This document shows, piece after piece, positions 27,436-37,075 of a stretch of DNA of 64,000 nt; position 1 is the stretch's first letter, and each line of letters begins with the position of its first letter. Source of the DNA: an uncultured Prevotella sp. Lineage in GTDB: Bacteria; Bacteroidota; Bacteroidia; Bacteroidales; Bacteroidaceae. The stretch is from positions 1-64,000 of the forward strand of contig CAMVUM010000005.1 of the NCBI GenBank assembly GCA_947170725.1. Reading direction: 5' to 3'. The position numbers and the translations under genes are program-made. Below the pieces are notes generated by a model that made no database searches, was not told where the DNA came from, and saw nothing but the letters and a program-made list of their open reading frames with translations.

Positions 27436-29976
27436 TTATTTCAAATCCGGCACAGTCACAGGGAAGAGATAGTGCTTCCGCTGCGGATTGTAGTCAAGCA
27501 TCCACTGGTCCACAACGATATGGTTGTCGAGAGCCCGTATCGTGAGCGTATGGCGGCCGCGGGACAGCTCCACCGGCAGTTCCCGCACAGCCTGACCACG
27601 CAGTACGTTCTGTTTCCATCCTTCGGAACGGAATTTTTCCTTCAATGTATAGACCTTCGGCTCACCGCCGTCAATGCTGACGCTGTAGCGCAGGTCACCG
27701 CTGTCGTTGGGCTGGGTGGGAATCAGCGCGGTGCGCAGTGTGGCCTTACCCTCGCGTTCTGTCATGAACTCGTATGTGAGCGTGCCGTCCTTTGGCAGCG
27801 CCACGGCGTTCATGCTGTGGCCGAGCATACTGATTATGCGTATGCCTTTCGACGCCGTTGTGTATTCGCAGGCGTTGAGAGCCAATGTGCCTTCCGTATT
27901 GACGGCATGGCGTGGCTTTTCCTTATCCTTGGCAAGCCACTCACCCACCTCCTTGTCGCTGAGCTGCACGGGCAACGACGGAGCGGCGAACACAGGAAGG
28001 TCGCGCGGACGCATATTCATCGAACGGCGCCACTTTCCACCGGCCATTGTCTCGTTATAGTATTCTGTCAGATGTCGGATTTCTTGATAGGCGCTCTGGC
28101 TGCGTGCCACAGCCGTATATAGAGCCGCGTTTGAGGCCGACATGTCTTTATCCGCGCTTCCCGTAGCCAGCTGGCGGGCGCGCTGCGACTCCAAAATCTT
28201 CCGGGCATGGGCGTCGGCGGAATAGACAGGATATTGTATAGCGGCGAAATAGGCGTCGCGAAGCTCCGGCCGCACCAGCGGTTCTGCCTCACGGACCACG
28301 CTGACTATGTCGGCATATCGCTCCAGATAGCGGTCCAGCTCGCCACCGAAGGCCGTCGTGCTGAACTCAGAGTTGATGACGGGACTGAGTCCGCGGGCGT
28401 AGGTCTTCTTGTCAAGCTCCACCTGGCTCCATCCCATGAACTCCGGACGGCGCTCGCCGCAAAGACGGAAGAACTCGTGCATGGCGGGATAGAGCCGTTC
28501 GCCGGCCGCCGTGCCGAACTGGCGGCATAGCCACGCGCGGTAATGGTCATCGACGGTCGACGCCGAAACGCTGTTGATATTCCACGCCATGTCGAGGAAC
28601 AGTTCGAGATCATAGCCCGCCACCTTGGGGTCGTGGACGTTGGCAATCCATATCTTGCGCACGTTATGGTCGTAGGCCTCGCGCATCTCGTTGTAGATCA
28701 GTCCCGGCTGGGTTGTAGTCAGCCACAGATAGTCGTGCGGCCGTCCCCAGTAGCTCAGGTGATAGTAGATTCCGCCACCGCCCGTGCGCTTCTGCTCGGC
28801 GATATCGGAGAGGCGCGTCATGTAGCCGTAGTTGTCGTCACACCACATCAGCGTCACGTAGTCGGGCACGCGAAGCCCGCGCTCATATATCTGAAGCACC
28901 TCTTTGTAGGGCACGAACACCTGCGTCTGCTTCTCGGGCGCACCTATATGCTTGCGCAGCAGCTCCTGCTGATCGTCGATGACCTGCTGGAGGGCCGACT
29001 GCTTCTCGTCCATTGTCCTTACGCCTTCCATCGAACCGTCGTGAATGCCGCGCATGCCGATGGTGAACATGTTTCCTCCGGCCGAACCTTTCACCTCCTT
29101 CAGACGCTCCACCCAATAGTCCTTCACAGCCTGACGGTTGGTCATATAGTTGTAGCGGCCGCGCTCCTTCTCGTTCCACTCGCCAACGTTGTTCCTCAGC
29201 AGCGGTTCACAGTGGGACGTTCCGATGGCTATTCCGCAGCTGTCGGCCACCGCCTTTGCGCCTTCCGTGCGGAAGAAGGCCTTCGTTCCGGTGTGCATGC
29301 CAGGCCAGATGGCGTTGGCACGCAGACGGAGCAGCAGCTGGAATATTCTCTTATATGTATTCGGCCCTATCTGTCCGGACTCCGCAGGCTCATAAGTCCC
29401 GCAACTCCACGGCCTGAGCGACCAGTCCTCGTCGTTGATGAAGACGCCGCGATATTCCACTGAAGCCCCCTGCAAAGTGCGGAATCCGGAATCTAACGTC
29501 AGTCTCGCGCGCCGCTCGGGCACGACATCGCCCCACCATATCCACGGCGACACACCCGCCATACGCGAGAGTTCGAGCAGGCCGTAGGCCGTTCCGCGGC
29601 CATTCCGTCCGACAACGAAAATCTGACGTCCGACAACGGAGATATGGAAACCGTCGGTCAGTGTCATCAGACTATCCACCGGAACGCCCAATCCACGCAG
29701 CTTCTTCAGCACGGACGCAGACGCGCGGTCAGCCTCAAAAACAACCACGGCGGCGTCACGCTCGCCCGCAGCCACGGCACGACGACCCGTAACGGCCTCC
29801 ATGTCGCTGCCGAACATGTTGAGAGCTGTCACGACCACAGGGTCTACGCTTTTCTGTACATTATACTTAACTGCCCCGCTACCGTCAAACCATTCAACAT
29901 CTGCAGCAGTAGCCGGCAAAAAGAATGTCATTGCGGAGATCACCGCAGCGATGGATTTGAAAAAGATTTCATTCAT
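27436..29976 (-). CDS. Glycoside hydrolase family 115 (alpha-glucuronidase type)
   Basis: GTAYGLLELSRMAGVSPWIWWGDVVPE, YRGVFINDEDWSLRPW, ANAIWPGMH, VTLMWCDDNYGYMTRL. The start near 29976 precedes a signal peptide; the longer ORF start at 30186 runs into repeat-like DNA. Confidence 0.9.
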   Translation of the reverse strand: MNEIFFKSIAAVISAMTFFLPATAADVEWFDGSGAVKYNVQKSVDPVVVTALNMFGSDMEAVTGRRAVAAGERDAAVVVFEADRASASVLKKLRGLGVPVDSLMTLTDGFHISVVGRQIFVVGRNGRGTAYGLLELSRMAGVSPWIWWGDVVPERRARLTLDSGFRTLQGASVEYRGVFINDEDWSLRPWSCGTYEPAESGQIGPNTYKRIFQLLLRLRANAIWPGMHTGTKAFFRTEGAKAVADSCGIAIGTSHCEPLLRNNVGEWNEKERGRYNYMTNRQAVKDYWVERLKEVKGSAGGNMFTIGMRGIHDGSMEGVRTMDEKQSALQQVIDDQQELLRKHIGAPEKQTQVFVPYKEVLQIYERGLRVPDYVTLMWCDDNYGYMTRLSDIAEQKRTGGGGIYYHLSYWGRPHDYLWLTTTQPGLIYNEMREAYDHNVRKIWIANVHDPKVAGYDLELFLDMAWNINSVSASTVDDHYRAWLCRQFGTAAGERLYPAMHEFFRLCGERRPEFMGWSQVELDKKTYARGLSPVINSEFSTTAFGGELDRYLERYADIVSVVREAEPLVRPELRDAYFAAIQYPVYSADAHARKILESQRARQLATGSADKDMSASNAALYTAVARSQSAYQEIRHLTEYYNETMAGGKWRRSMNMRPRDLPVFAAPSLPVQLSDKEVGEWLAKDKEKPRHAVNTEGTLALNACEYTTASKGIRIISMLGHSMNAVALPKDGTLTYEFMTEREGKATLRTALIPTQPNDSGDLRYSVSIDGGEPKVYTLKEKFRSEGWKQNVLRGQAVRELPVELSRGRHTLTIRALDNHIVVDQWMLDYNPQRKHYLFPVTVPDLK

Positions 29977-30158
29977 TGTCATTTGATGATTATTTTTGTT
30001 CGTTTGCCTTTTTTCAATAGCGATTGTTCCGATTGCAAATATACAACAGAAAAGCATTGTAATAAAGGAAAATCGTACAAAAAACAGTAAAATCATACGG
30101 AATAAAGCCGCTCCAGACCTCCCCAAAGGGGGAGGAGCCTGTGAGGGTGAGGGGAATT

Positions 30159-30187
30159 GTAGGGACGTCACGATGTGACGTCTCACA
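30159..30187 (+). repeat. REP-like element with GTAG foot
   Basis: gtaggGACGTCACgatGTGACGTCtcac: 8-bp perfect stem, 3-nt loop. Confidence 0.6.
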
Positions 30188-30214
30188 ATCGGAACGATGG
30201 ATAAACCAAACGCT

Positions 30215-31225
30215 CTAAACTCTTACCTGATAATGTTCCCGTCTCAGCGGATAATTCCCCCGGAACCACTCAAACCTCTCAGGAGAGGCTTTCAGCCGTC
30301 GGCTATCCTCCAGCGGGTCGTAGAGTTGGAGCGGGTCACCGGTATAGACGAAATCCGTGGAAAGAGACGGAGGGACGACCGGAGGAGGCGGTGTAAGCCC
30401 GAAATGGCGACAGATGGCGTCGAGCGCCATATTGTCCGCGTTGGCCTTGCCGTCGGCCGAATAGCCGGCAATGTGTGGCGTACCGATAAAGACAGCGTCG
30501 AGCAACGCCATGTTTATGGCCGGCTCGCCTTCCCACGTGTCCACCACCGCCTGACGTACGCGGCCGTCGCGCAGTGCCGAGAGCAGCGCGGCGTTGTCAA
30601 CGACAGCCCCGCGGCTGCTGTTGATGATGAACGGACGGCGCGCAAGACGGCTGAAGAAAGCGTCGTCGGCCAGATGCCACGTAGCGTATTGACCGGAGTT
30701 TGTGAGCGGGACATGGAAGGATATTATGTCGGCACGACGTTCAATCTCCGCAAGCTGAACATATCCTTCAGCCCCAACGGGCGGATCGCAGACCAACAGC
30801 CGGAATCCCAGCTCCTCTCCAACCCTCACGACGCGGCGGCCCACATGGCCGCAGCCTACCACGCCGAGCGTTGTCTCCTGTGGCACGAGCCCGTAATGGC
30901 GGCACAACAGAAGGAGCGACGAACGAACATATTGGGCAACGGAACCGGCATTGCAGCCCGGACAGTTCGCCCAGCCGATGCCCGCACGGTCGAGCCACTG
31001 CGTGTCCAGATGGTCGAAGCCGATGGTCGCCGTGGCCACAAAACGGACACTGCTGCCAGCAAGCAGACGTTCGTCACAACGTGTGCGCGTGCGGACAATC
31101 ATGGCATCGGCACGCCTCACGTCTTCCGCGGTGATGGACGCACCGTCCATATAGACCGCGTCATCCGTCAACCGTCTAACGGCTTCACGGATGTAAGGTA
31201 TCTTATCATCAATGACTATTCTCAT
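30215..31225 (-). CDS. pdxB: Erythronate-4-phosphate dehydrogenase
   Basis: D-2-hydroxyacid dehydrogenase fold; RTRTRCDERLLAGSSVRFVATATIGFDHLD, GVVGCGHVGRRV, IGTPHIAGYSADGK. Confidence 0.93.
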   Translation of the reverse strand: MRIVIDDKIPYIREAVRRLTDDAVYMDGASITAEDVRRADAMIVRTRTRCDERLLAGSSVRFVATATIGFDHLDTQWLDRAGIGWANCPGCNAGSVAQYVRSSLLLLCRHYGLVPQETTLGVVGCGHVGRRVVRVGEELGFRLLVCDPPVGAEGYVQLAEIERRADIISFHVPLTNSGQYATWHLADDAFFSRLARRPFIINSSRGAVVDNAALLSALRDGRVRQAVVDTWEGEPAINMALLDAVFIGTPHIAGYSADGKANADNMALDAICRHFGLTPPPPVVPPSLSTDFVYTGDPLQLYDPLEDSRRLKASPERFEWFRGNYPLRREHYQVRV

Positions 31226-31318
31226 AAATTAAAAACAAAAGTACATAAAAAACCATATAAAACGGACCCGCAGAGTCGAAAATGTATGGTTTTCGTTGGA
31301 TAATTGAAAAAGTTTACT

Positions 31319-31326
31319 TAGATTTG
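31319..31326 (+). promoter_or_regulatory. Bacteroidetes -7-like box
   Basis: tagatttg matches TAnnTTTG, ~33 bp before the ATG at 31359. Confidence 0.6.
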
Positions 31327-31358
31327 CACATCGAAAAACTATAATCATAACATATAAT

Positions 31359-31964
31359 ATGTCATTCACAGAACATTGCAACACGATATTCAGTCAAGCC
31401 ATCAGAGACTACCATCTCACAGACAACGTCGACACGGCCATACGCAACCCGTACGACCGCGACTCTATTGACTTCCACCTGTACACAAAGTGCTGGATAG
31501 ACACGGTGCAGTGGCATCTGGAGGATATCATACGCAATCCCCACATTGACCCCAACGACGCCCTGTCGCTCAAGCGCCGCATAGACCGCAGCAATCAGGA
31601 CCGCACGGATCTGGTGGAGGAAATCGACAGCTGGTTCCGCCAGCAATACAACGAGGTCAAGCCGCTGCCCGACGCACGGCTGAACACCGAAAGCCCGGCA
31701 TGGGCCGTCGACCGGTTGTCCATCCTGGCTCTGAAGATATATCACATGAAGGAGCAGACAGGACGCGCCGAAGCGTCGGAGGAACACCGCGCCAAGTGCA
31801 CCGCCAAGCTCAACGTGCTCCTCGAACAGCAGAAAGACCTCTCACTGGCCATCGACCAGCTGCTGGAGGACATTGCCGAAGGACGCAAATACATGAAGGT
31901 CTACCGGCAGATGAAAATGTACAACGACCCGGCAACCAATCCGGTGTTGTATAAGAATGCCTGA
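31359..31964 (+). CDS. DUF4254 domain-containing protein
   Basis: 201 aa; ILALKIYHMKEQTGR..., directly upstream of and overlapping a GT9 gene. Confidence 0.8.
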   Translation: MSFTEHCNTIFSQAIRDYHLTDNVDTAIRNPYDRDSIDFHLYTKCWIDTVQWHLEDIIRNPHIDPNDALSLKRRIDRSNQDRTDLVEEIDSWFRQQYNEVKPLPDARLNTESPAWAVDRLSILALKIYHMKEQTGRAEASEEHRAKCTAKLNVLLEQQKDLSLAIDQLLEDIAEGRKYMKVYRQMKMYNDPATNPVLYKNA

Positions 31965-33039
31965 AACGATGAAGGAGCACATACTCATAATACGGTTCTC
32001 GGCCATCGGTGACGTGGCCATGGCTGTGCCGGTGGTATACTCGCTCGCCATGACATATCCCAAGACGCGCATAACAGTGCTCAGCCGGGAATATGCCCGC
32101 CCTTTCTTTGACAGACTGGCCCCAAACGTGAGGTTCATGGAGGCCGATCTGAAAAAAGAATACCACGGCGTCAAAGGGCTCAACAAGCTCTACCGCCGGT
32201 TGACGGCCAAGAACTTCACGGCCGTCGCCGACTTCCACAACGTGCTCCGTTCCGACTATCTGCGGCTGCGGTTCCGCCTCGGACGCTATCCCGTGGAGCA
32301 CATCGACAAACACCGCAAGGGGCGCAAGCTCCTCACCCTCTACAAGGGAAAACAGCTCGTGCAGCAGCCAACGTCGTTCCAGAACTACGCCGACACGCTG
32401 GCAAGACTGGGCTATCCGGTCAAACTCCAGTTCCGGTCGATATTCCCGGAGGGTGGAGCAGACCTCAGCCAGCTGCCGGAGACAATGTCGGAAAAACCCG
32501 ACGGCGAACTCTGGATCGGTATAGCACCGTTCGCAGCCCACCAAAGCAAGACCTACCCGGCAGAGAAAATGCGCGAGGTCATCAGTATGCTGACCGAACG
32601 ATACAGCCGACTGAGGATTTTCCTATTCGGCCGCGGGGAACAGGAAGAAGCCACGTTCAGCCGCTGGACAGCCGAAACGAACCGCTGCGTCTACGTAGGC
32701 CGCTATCTGGAGAACATGCGTCAGGAGCTCGTCCTCATCAGCCGGCTCGACCTCATGGTCTCAATGGACAGCGCCAACATGCACCTGGCCTCAATCACCG
32801 GTGTGCCTGTGGTGAGCATTTGGGGCGCCACCCATCCCTACGCCGGCTTTCTGGGCTGGAACCAAACGCCCGACACGGTCGTACAGACGGATCTGCCCTG
32901 CCGCCCGTGCAGCATCTATGGCAACAAACCCTGTATGAGGGGAGACTTCGCCTGCATGACGTCAATCACTCCGGAACAGATTGCCGGAAAGATTGCAGCA
33001 GTGCTCGCAAAGGCCGGAAAGACGGCGGAACGAGAATGA
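31957..33039 (+). CDS. Glycosyltransferase family 9 (heptosyltransferase-like)
   Basis: ILIIRFSAIGDVAMAVPVVYSLA and DSANMHLASITGVPVVSIWGATHP. The start may be the internal Met at 31969. Confidence 0.92.
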   Translation: MPETMKEHILIIRFSAIGDVAMAVPVVYSLAMTYPKTRITVLSREYARPFFDRLAPNVRFMEADLKKEYHGVKGLNKLYRRLTAKNFTAVADFHNVLRSDYLRLRFRLGRYPVEHIDKHRKGRKLLTLYKGKQLVQQPTSFQNYADTLARLGYPVKLQFRSIFPEGGADLSQLPETMSEKPDGELWIGIAPFAAHQSKTYPAEKMREVISMLTERYSRLRIFLFGRGEQEEATFSRWTAETNRCVYVGRYLENMRQELVLISRLDLMVSMDSANMHLASITGVPVVSIWGATHPYAGFLGWNQTPDTVVQTDLPCRPCSIYGNKPCMRGDFACMTSITPEQIAGKIAAVLAKAGKTAERE

Positions 33040-33187
33040 CGCCAGCCCATCCGAAGGCCGCAAAGGCAGCGGAATGGGGCAGGAAGCCGCGCTTCACCCA
33101 CGCGATTGGGCATGAGAATAGAAAGAAAACGCCCTGAAAAGGGCTTTCATGGATAACCATATTATTAATTATTTAAATCTTTAAGTT

Positions 33188-33349
33188 ATGAAAAAGTACA
33201 TTTGTGACGTTTGCGGATACGTTTACGATCCGGCAAAAGGAGACCCTGAGAACGGTATTAACCCCGGAACAGCATTTGAAGACCTGCCCGAAGACTGGCT
33301 TTGCCCATTGTGCGGAGTAGGAAAGGAAGAATTCTCCGAAGAAGAATAG
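33188..33349 (+). CDS. Rubredoxin (53 aa; below the supplied ORF-track cut-off)
   Basis: Read directly: [53 protein letters not shown], with both CxxC metal-binding knuckles. Confidence 0.95.
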   Translation: MKKYICDVCGYVYDPAKGDPENGINPGTAFEDLPEDWLCPLCGVGKEEFSEEE

Positions 33350-33365
33350 GAGACGAAAGAAAATA

Positions 33366-33447
33366 AAATAAGATAAGGGGAGACGAGGGACACGTGTCTT
33401 GATGCATCAGCAAAAGAGCGTTGTCCCTCGTCTCTCCTTATCTTATT
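33366..33447. terminator. Long-arm inverted repeat downstream of rubredoxin
   Basis: aataagataaggggagacgagggac / gtccctcgtctctccttatcttatt, ~25-bp arms, one mismatch, ~31-nt loop. Confidence 0.7.
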
Positions 33448-33542
33448 CTGTGTCGGCTCTAACCAAGCATTTATATACGTTTAAATGCGAAACGCAAAAA
33501 CGAAACAATTCCATCTATTCACCTGATTGAAACTCAATCCTC

Positions 33543-33632
33543 TGTAGGGATGCCCCCAGGGGTATCCGCATTCATCCTGCATGCCGGCAACCGACATTCC
33601 GGATGCACCGGGGTGCATCCCTAAAGAGAGGA
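33543..33632. repeat. Inverted pair of REP-like GTAGGGATGC elements
   Basis: tgtagggatgcccccaggggtatccg ... ccggatgcaccggggtgcatccct; each half is a small hairpin and the halves are mutually inverted. Confidence 0.65.
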
Positions 33633-34136
33633 ATACGTCATACATGTCACGGTTGCGGAACTGTTGAACAAGAATGCAAAGGTCTGTTGTGATGAAACAA
33701 ACACAGAAAAACATCGTCTTTGCACTTTTGCGCCTTTGTGTCTAAACTACATCAACACCGCCTGTGTAATTCTCCTATTTCCTCAAAAAAACTAACAATG
33801 GTTTCTGCTGAAATAAACACTTAGACGGACATAAATACTACCATAACGGAATATAAAGGAAAGACCGTGAGATGGTTATCGATATATAGCTATGATTAAT
33901 ATTACTGGTTGTATTTCTTACGGCTACGGGCTGCTCCAACGAGCAATCCCGTAGTCGTATGCTTGATAAGATTGAACGCAAGGTCAACATTGCGCCTTTT
34001 TCAGCCATGGCACGGCTCGACAGCCTCATTACTCTTGTTACATACGGGAGCCGTCATGTCTCTTCATCGTTTATCACACCATTTATCACATTTGCATCCA
34101 TTTTATCACATTTACCCCTATTACCAAACGTTTATC

Positions 34137-34195
34137 ACGGTAATCACACCTCTTCACTCTTAAATCTTCACTCTTAACTCTTCACTCTTCATTTT
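34137..34195 (+). repeat. Family A phrase repeat
   Basis: acggtaatcacacctcttcactcttaaatcttcactcttaactcttcactcttc. Confidence 0.75.
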
Positions 34196-34202
34196 TAATT
34201 AG

Positions 34203-34210
34203 TACCTTTG
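34203..34210 (+). promoter_or_regulatory. Bacteroidetes -7-like box upstream of the MATE gene
   Basis: tacctttg matches TAnnTTTG, ~27 bp before the ATG. Confidence 0.6.
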
Positions 34211-34236
34211 CACACATATATATAATATGTATATCA

Positions 34237-35610
34237 ATGGACAACAACAAAGCAACACTTGAATTGGGAACAAAGCCAGTTGGTCGTCTGCTTATGCAGT
34301 ATGCCATGCCAGCCATAATTGCCATGACCGCCGCGTCACTCTACAACATGGTGGACAGCATATTCATCGGTCAGGGCGTCGGCCCGATGGCCATATCAGG
34401 CTTGGCCCTCACATTCCCATTCATGAACCTCGGAGCGGCTTTCGGAGCCGCCGTAGGCGTGGGAGCGTCCACGTGCATATCTGTCAAGCTGGGACAGAAG
34501 GACTACGACACAGCACAGCACATCCTCGGCAATACCGTGACACTCAACCTTATTGTCGGCATTCTTTTCAGCGTCGTCTCGCTGCTCTTCCTCGACGACA
34601 TTCTCTATTTCTTCGGAGCAAGCCCACAGACCATACCCTATGCCCGCGACTATATGGTTGTCATCCTTCTGGGCAACGTATTCTCACACATGTACTTCGG
34701 CATGAACGCCGTGCTCCGCGCCTCGGGCAAGCCCCGGCAGGCGATGTACGCCACGATGTTCACAGTCGTAATGAACACTATCCTCGACCCGCTCTTCATA
34801 TATGTGCTTGATATGGGCATACGCGGAGCGGCTTTCGCCACTATACTCTCACAGCTGATGGCCCTGACTTGGCAGATGCGGCTTTTCTCCAATAAGAACG
34901 AGCTGCTTCACCTGCGGCGCGGCATCTACCGCCCGATAGGAATGATCGTCCGCAACATCATCGGAATCGGAATGTCGCCATTCCTGATGAACGTCTGCGC
35001 CTGTGTAGTGGTCATCTTCATCAACAAGGGACTGCTCGCCTATGGCGGCGACCTCGCCGTGGGAGCCTACGGAATTGTCAACCGCGTGGCCTTCGTCTTC
35101 GTGATGATCGTCATGGGCATCAATCAGGGCATGCAGCCGATTGCCGGTTATAACTACGGTGCACAGCAGACCGAGCGTCTCATGCGAGTTGTCAAGCTCG
35201 CGATGATAGCCGCCACGGCCGTGACCACGTTGGGATTCATCATCGCAGAAACCATTCCGAGTGAGTGCGCACGGCTGTTCACGGCCGACGGAGAACTGAT
35301 CGGTATGTCTGCCCACGGCATGCGTATCGTCATGTTCACCTTCCCAATTATCGGCTATCAGATGGTCGTGACCAACTTCTTCCAGAGTATCGGTCGAGCC
35401 CGCGTCAGTATCTTCCTCTCGCTCTCACGCCAGATGCTCTTCCTCCTGCCTATGCTCATCATCCTCCCGCCGACAATGGGCGTCAACGGTGTGTGGCTCT
35501 CCATGCCCATGGCCGACACCGTTGCATCAGTCGTGACGGCTATTATCATGGTGAGGTATGTGAAGAAGCAAAAAACCATACCAACCCCATCCCGAAAGGA
35601 GGAAGCCTGA
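34237..35610 (+). CDS. MATE family efflux transporter
   Basis: 457 aa, 12-TM pattern; ELGTKPVGRLLMQYAMPAIIAMTAASLYNMVDSIFIGQGVG. Confidence 0.93.
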   Translation: MDNNKATLELGTKPVGRLLMQYAMPAIIAMTAASLYNMVDSIFIGQGVGPMAISGLALTFPFMNLGAAFGAAVGVGASTCISVKLGQKDYDTAQHILGNTVTLNLIVGILFSVVSLLFLDDILYFFGASPQTIPYARDYMVVILLGNVFSHMYFGMNAVLRASGKPRQAMYATMFTVVMNTILDPLFIYVLDMGIRGAAFATILSQLMALTWQMRLFSNKNELLHLRRGIYRPIGMIVRNIIGIGMSPFLMNVCACVVVIFINKGLLAYGGDLAVGAYGIVNRVAFVFVMIVMGINQGMQPIAGYNYGAQQTERLMRVVKLAMIAATAVTTLGFIIAETIPSECARLFTADGELIGMSAHGMRIVMFTFPIIGYQMVVTNFFQSIGRARVSIFLSLSRQMLFLLPMLIILPPTMGVNGVWLSMPMADTVASVVTAIIMVRYVKKQKTIPTPSRKEEA

Positions 35611-35640
35611 TATGACTTAGTGGGTTCCCATAAATATATC

Positions 35641-35712
35641 ATCAATCCCATCACCCTCATAACTCCCATCAATCCCATAATTCCCATCACCCTCCCATAA
35701 CTCCCATCAAAA
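35641..35712 (+). repeat. Family D low-complexity repeat (atcaatcccataactcccatcaccctcataa)
   Basis: At least five iterations of 'cccatcaa/cccataa/ctcccatca' directly before the ATG at 35718. Confidence 0.8.
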
Positions 35713-35717
35713 AAACA

Positions 35718-36341
35718 ATGAGCAAGATTATCATCAACATCGGTCGCCAGCTCGGCAGCGGCGGCCGGGAGATAGCCGCAAGGCTCGCCGAAAACCTCGG
35801 ATGCAAGTTCTACGACCGCGAGTTGCTCAACCTTGCGGCAAAGGAAAGCGGCTTCTGTGAGAAATTTTTCGAGCAGAACGACGAGAACCGCGGTTTCCTG
35901 CGCTCGCTATTCCACCTGCACATCCCCCACATCAGCGACATAAACTTCTACAGCAACAAACTCTCGCAGGAGAACCTTTTCAAGTTTCAGAGCGACGCCA
36001 TACGCCACGCTGCCGAAGAAAGCTCGTGTGTTTTTGTCGGCCGCTGCGCCGACTACGTTCTGCGCGACCGCAACGACGTTGTCAACGTATTCATCACGGC
36101 CAATCTCGACTGCCGCATCCGACGGATATGCGAACGCGACAGATGTGACGAGGATACCGCCCGGAGGCTCATCGAGAAGGGCGACCGCAGCCGCGCGGAC
36201 TATTACAACTACTATACGGGCAAGACATGGGGTCACGGCGCGAGCTACGACCTGTGCATCAATTCCAGTCTGCTCGGCCCTGAACGGACCGAGGAGTTCA
36301 TCAGGGAGTTTGTAGTCAGCTGCCTCAAAAACAAACGCTGA
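35718..36341 (+). CDS. Cytidylate kinase-like family protein
   Basis: IIINIGRQLGSGGREIAARLAENLGCKFYDRELLNLAA; CVFVGRCADYVLRD. Confidence 0.88.
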   Translation: MSKIIINIGRQLGSGGREIAARLAENLGCKFYDRELLNLAAKESGFCEKFFEQNDENRGFLRSLFHLHIPHISDINFYSNKLSQENLFKFQSDAIRHAAEESSCVFVGRCADYVLRDRNDVVNVFITANLDCRIRRICERDRCDEDTARRLIEKGDRSRADYYNYYTGKTWGHGASYDLCINSSLLGPERTEEFIREFVVSCLKNKR

Positions 36342-36347
36342 CGGACA

Positions 36348-36839
36348 ATGAAGAAAATCGGAATAATAAGCGACACCCACGCCTACTGGGACGAGAAATA
36401 TCTCCACTACTTCGAACCGTGCGACGAAATATGGCACGCCGGAGACATAGGCTCCACAGAGGTAGCCGAACGGCTGGCCGCTTTCCGCCCGCTGCGGGCC
36501 GTATGCGGCAACTGCGACGGCGGAGACCTGCGGCTGATGTTCCCCGAACGCCTGCGATGGCGGTGTGAGGACGTTGACGTGCTCATGAAGCACATCGGCG
36601 GCTATCCCGGGAACTACGACGCCTCCATTCGCGGCCAGATATACGCCTCGCCGCCCCAACTGTTCATAAGCGGCCACTCACATATACTCAAAGTGAAATA
36701 TGACCGCACGCTCAATCTGCTCCACATCAACCCCGGCGCCGCCGGACTGCAGGGCTGGCACAAGGAGCGCACGCTGATAAGACTGACCATCGAGGGCAAT
36801 AAATTCAGTGATTGTGAAGTTATAACATTAGGGAGATAA
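36348..36839 (+). CDS. YfcE/MJ0936-family metallophosphoesterase
   Basis: IGIISDTHAYWD, HAGDIGS, GNCD, FISGHSH. Confidence 0.9.
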   Translation: MKKIGIISDTHAYWDEKYLHYFEPCDEIWHAGDIGSTEVAERLAAFRPLRAVCGNCDGGDLRLMFPERLRWRCEDVDVLMKHIGGYPGNYDASIRGQIYASPPQLFISGHSHILKVKYDRTLNLLHINPGAAGLQGWHKERTLIRLTIEGNKFSDCEVITLGR

Positions 36840-37075
36840 CCGCCGGCAGCGACGCCCCGTGACGCTCACGCAGCGCCACGATACCGCACCCAAGGCAAAC
36901 AAAAACAGCCTGTCTTACTCTGCAAAATGAGTCATATTAGGAAAGTAAAATGAGACATTTTTGCCGGCAATATGACTCATATTGGTCAGTAGAATGAGGC
37001 ATTTTACTTTGCGGCGTAGGCCACACGGCCGTAATACAAGGACCAAAACATAATAAAAACATAACTATAACGACA

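Noticed and set aside
29977-30186. N-terminal 70-aa extension of the GH115 ORF
   Set aside because: The extension runs through cctccccaaaggggg repeat-like DNA; the signal peptide starts at about 29976.
30197-31303. 368-aa plus-strand ORF
   Set aside because: Antisense to pdxB, with no recognisable domain; shadow ORF.
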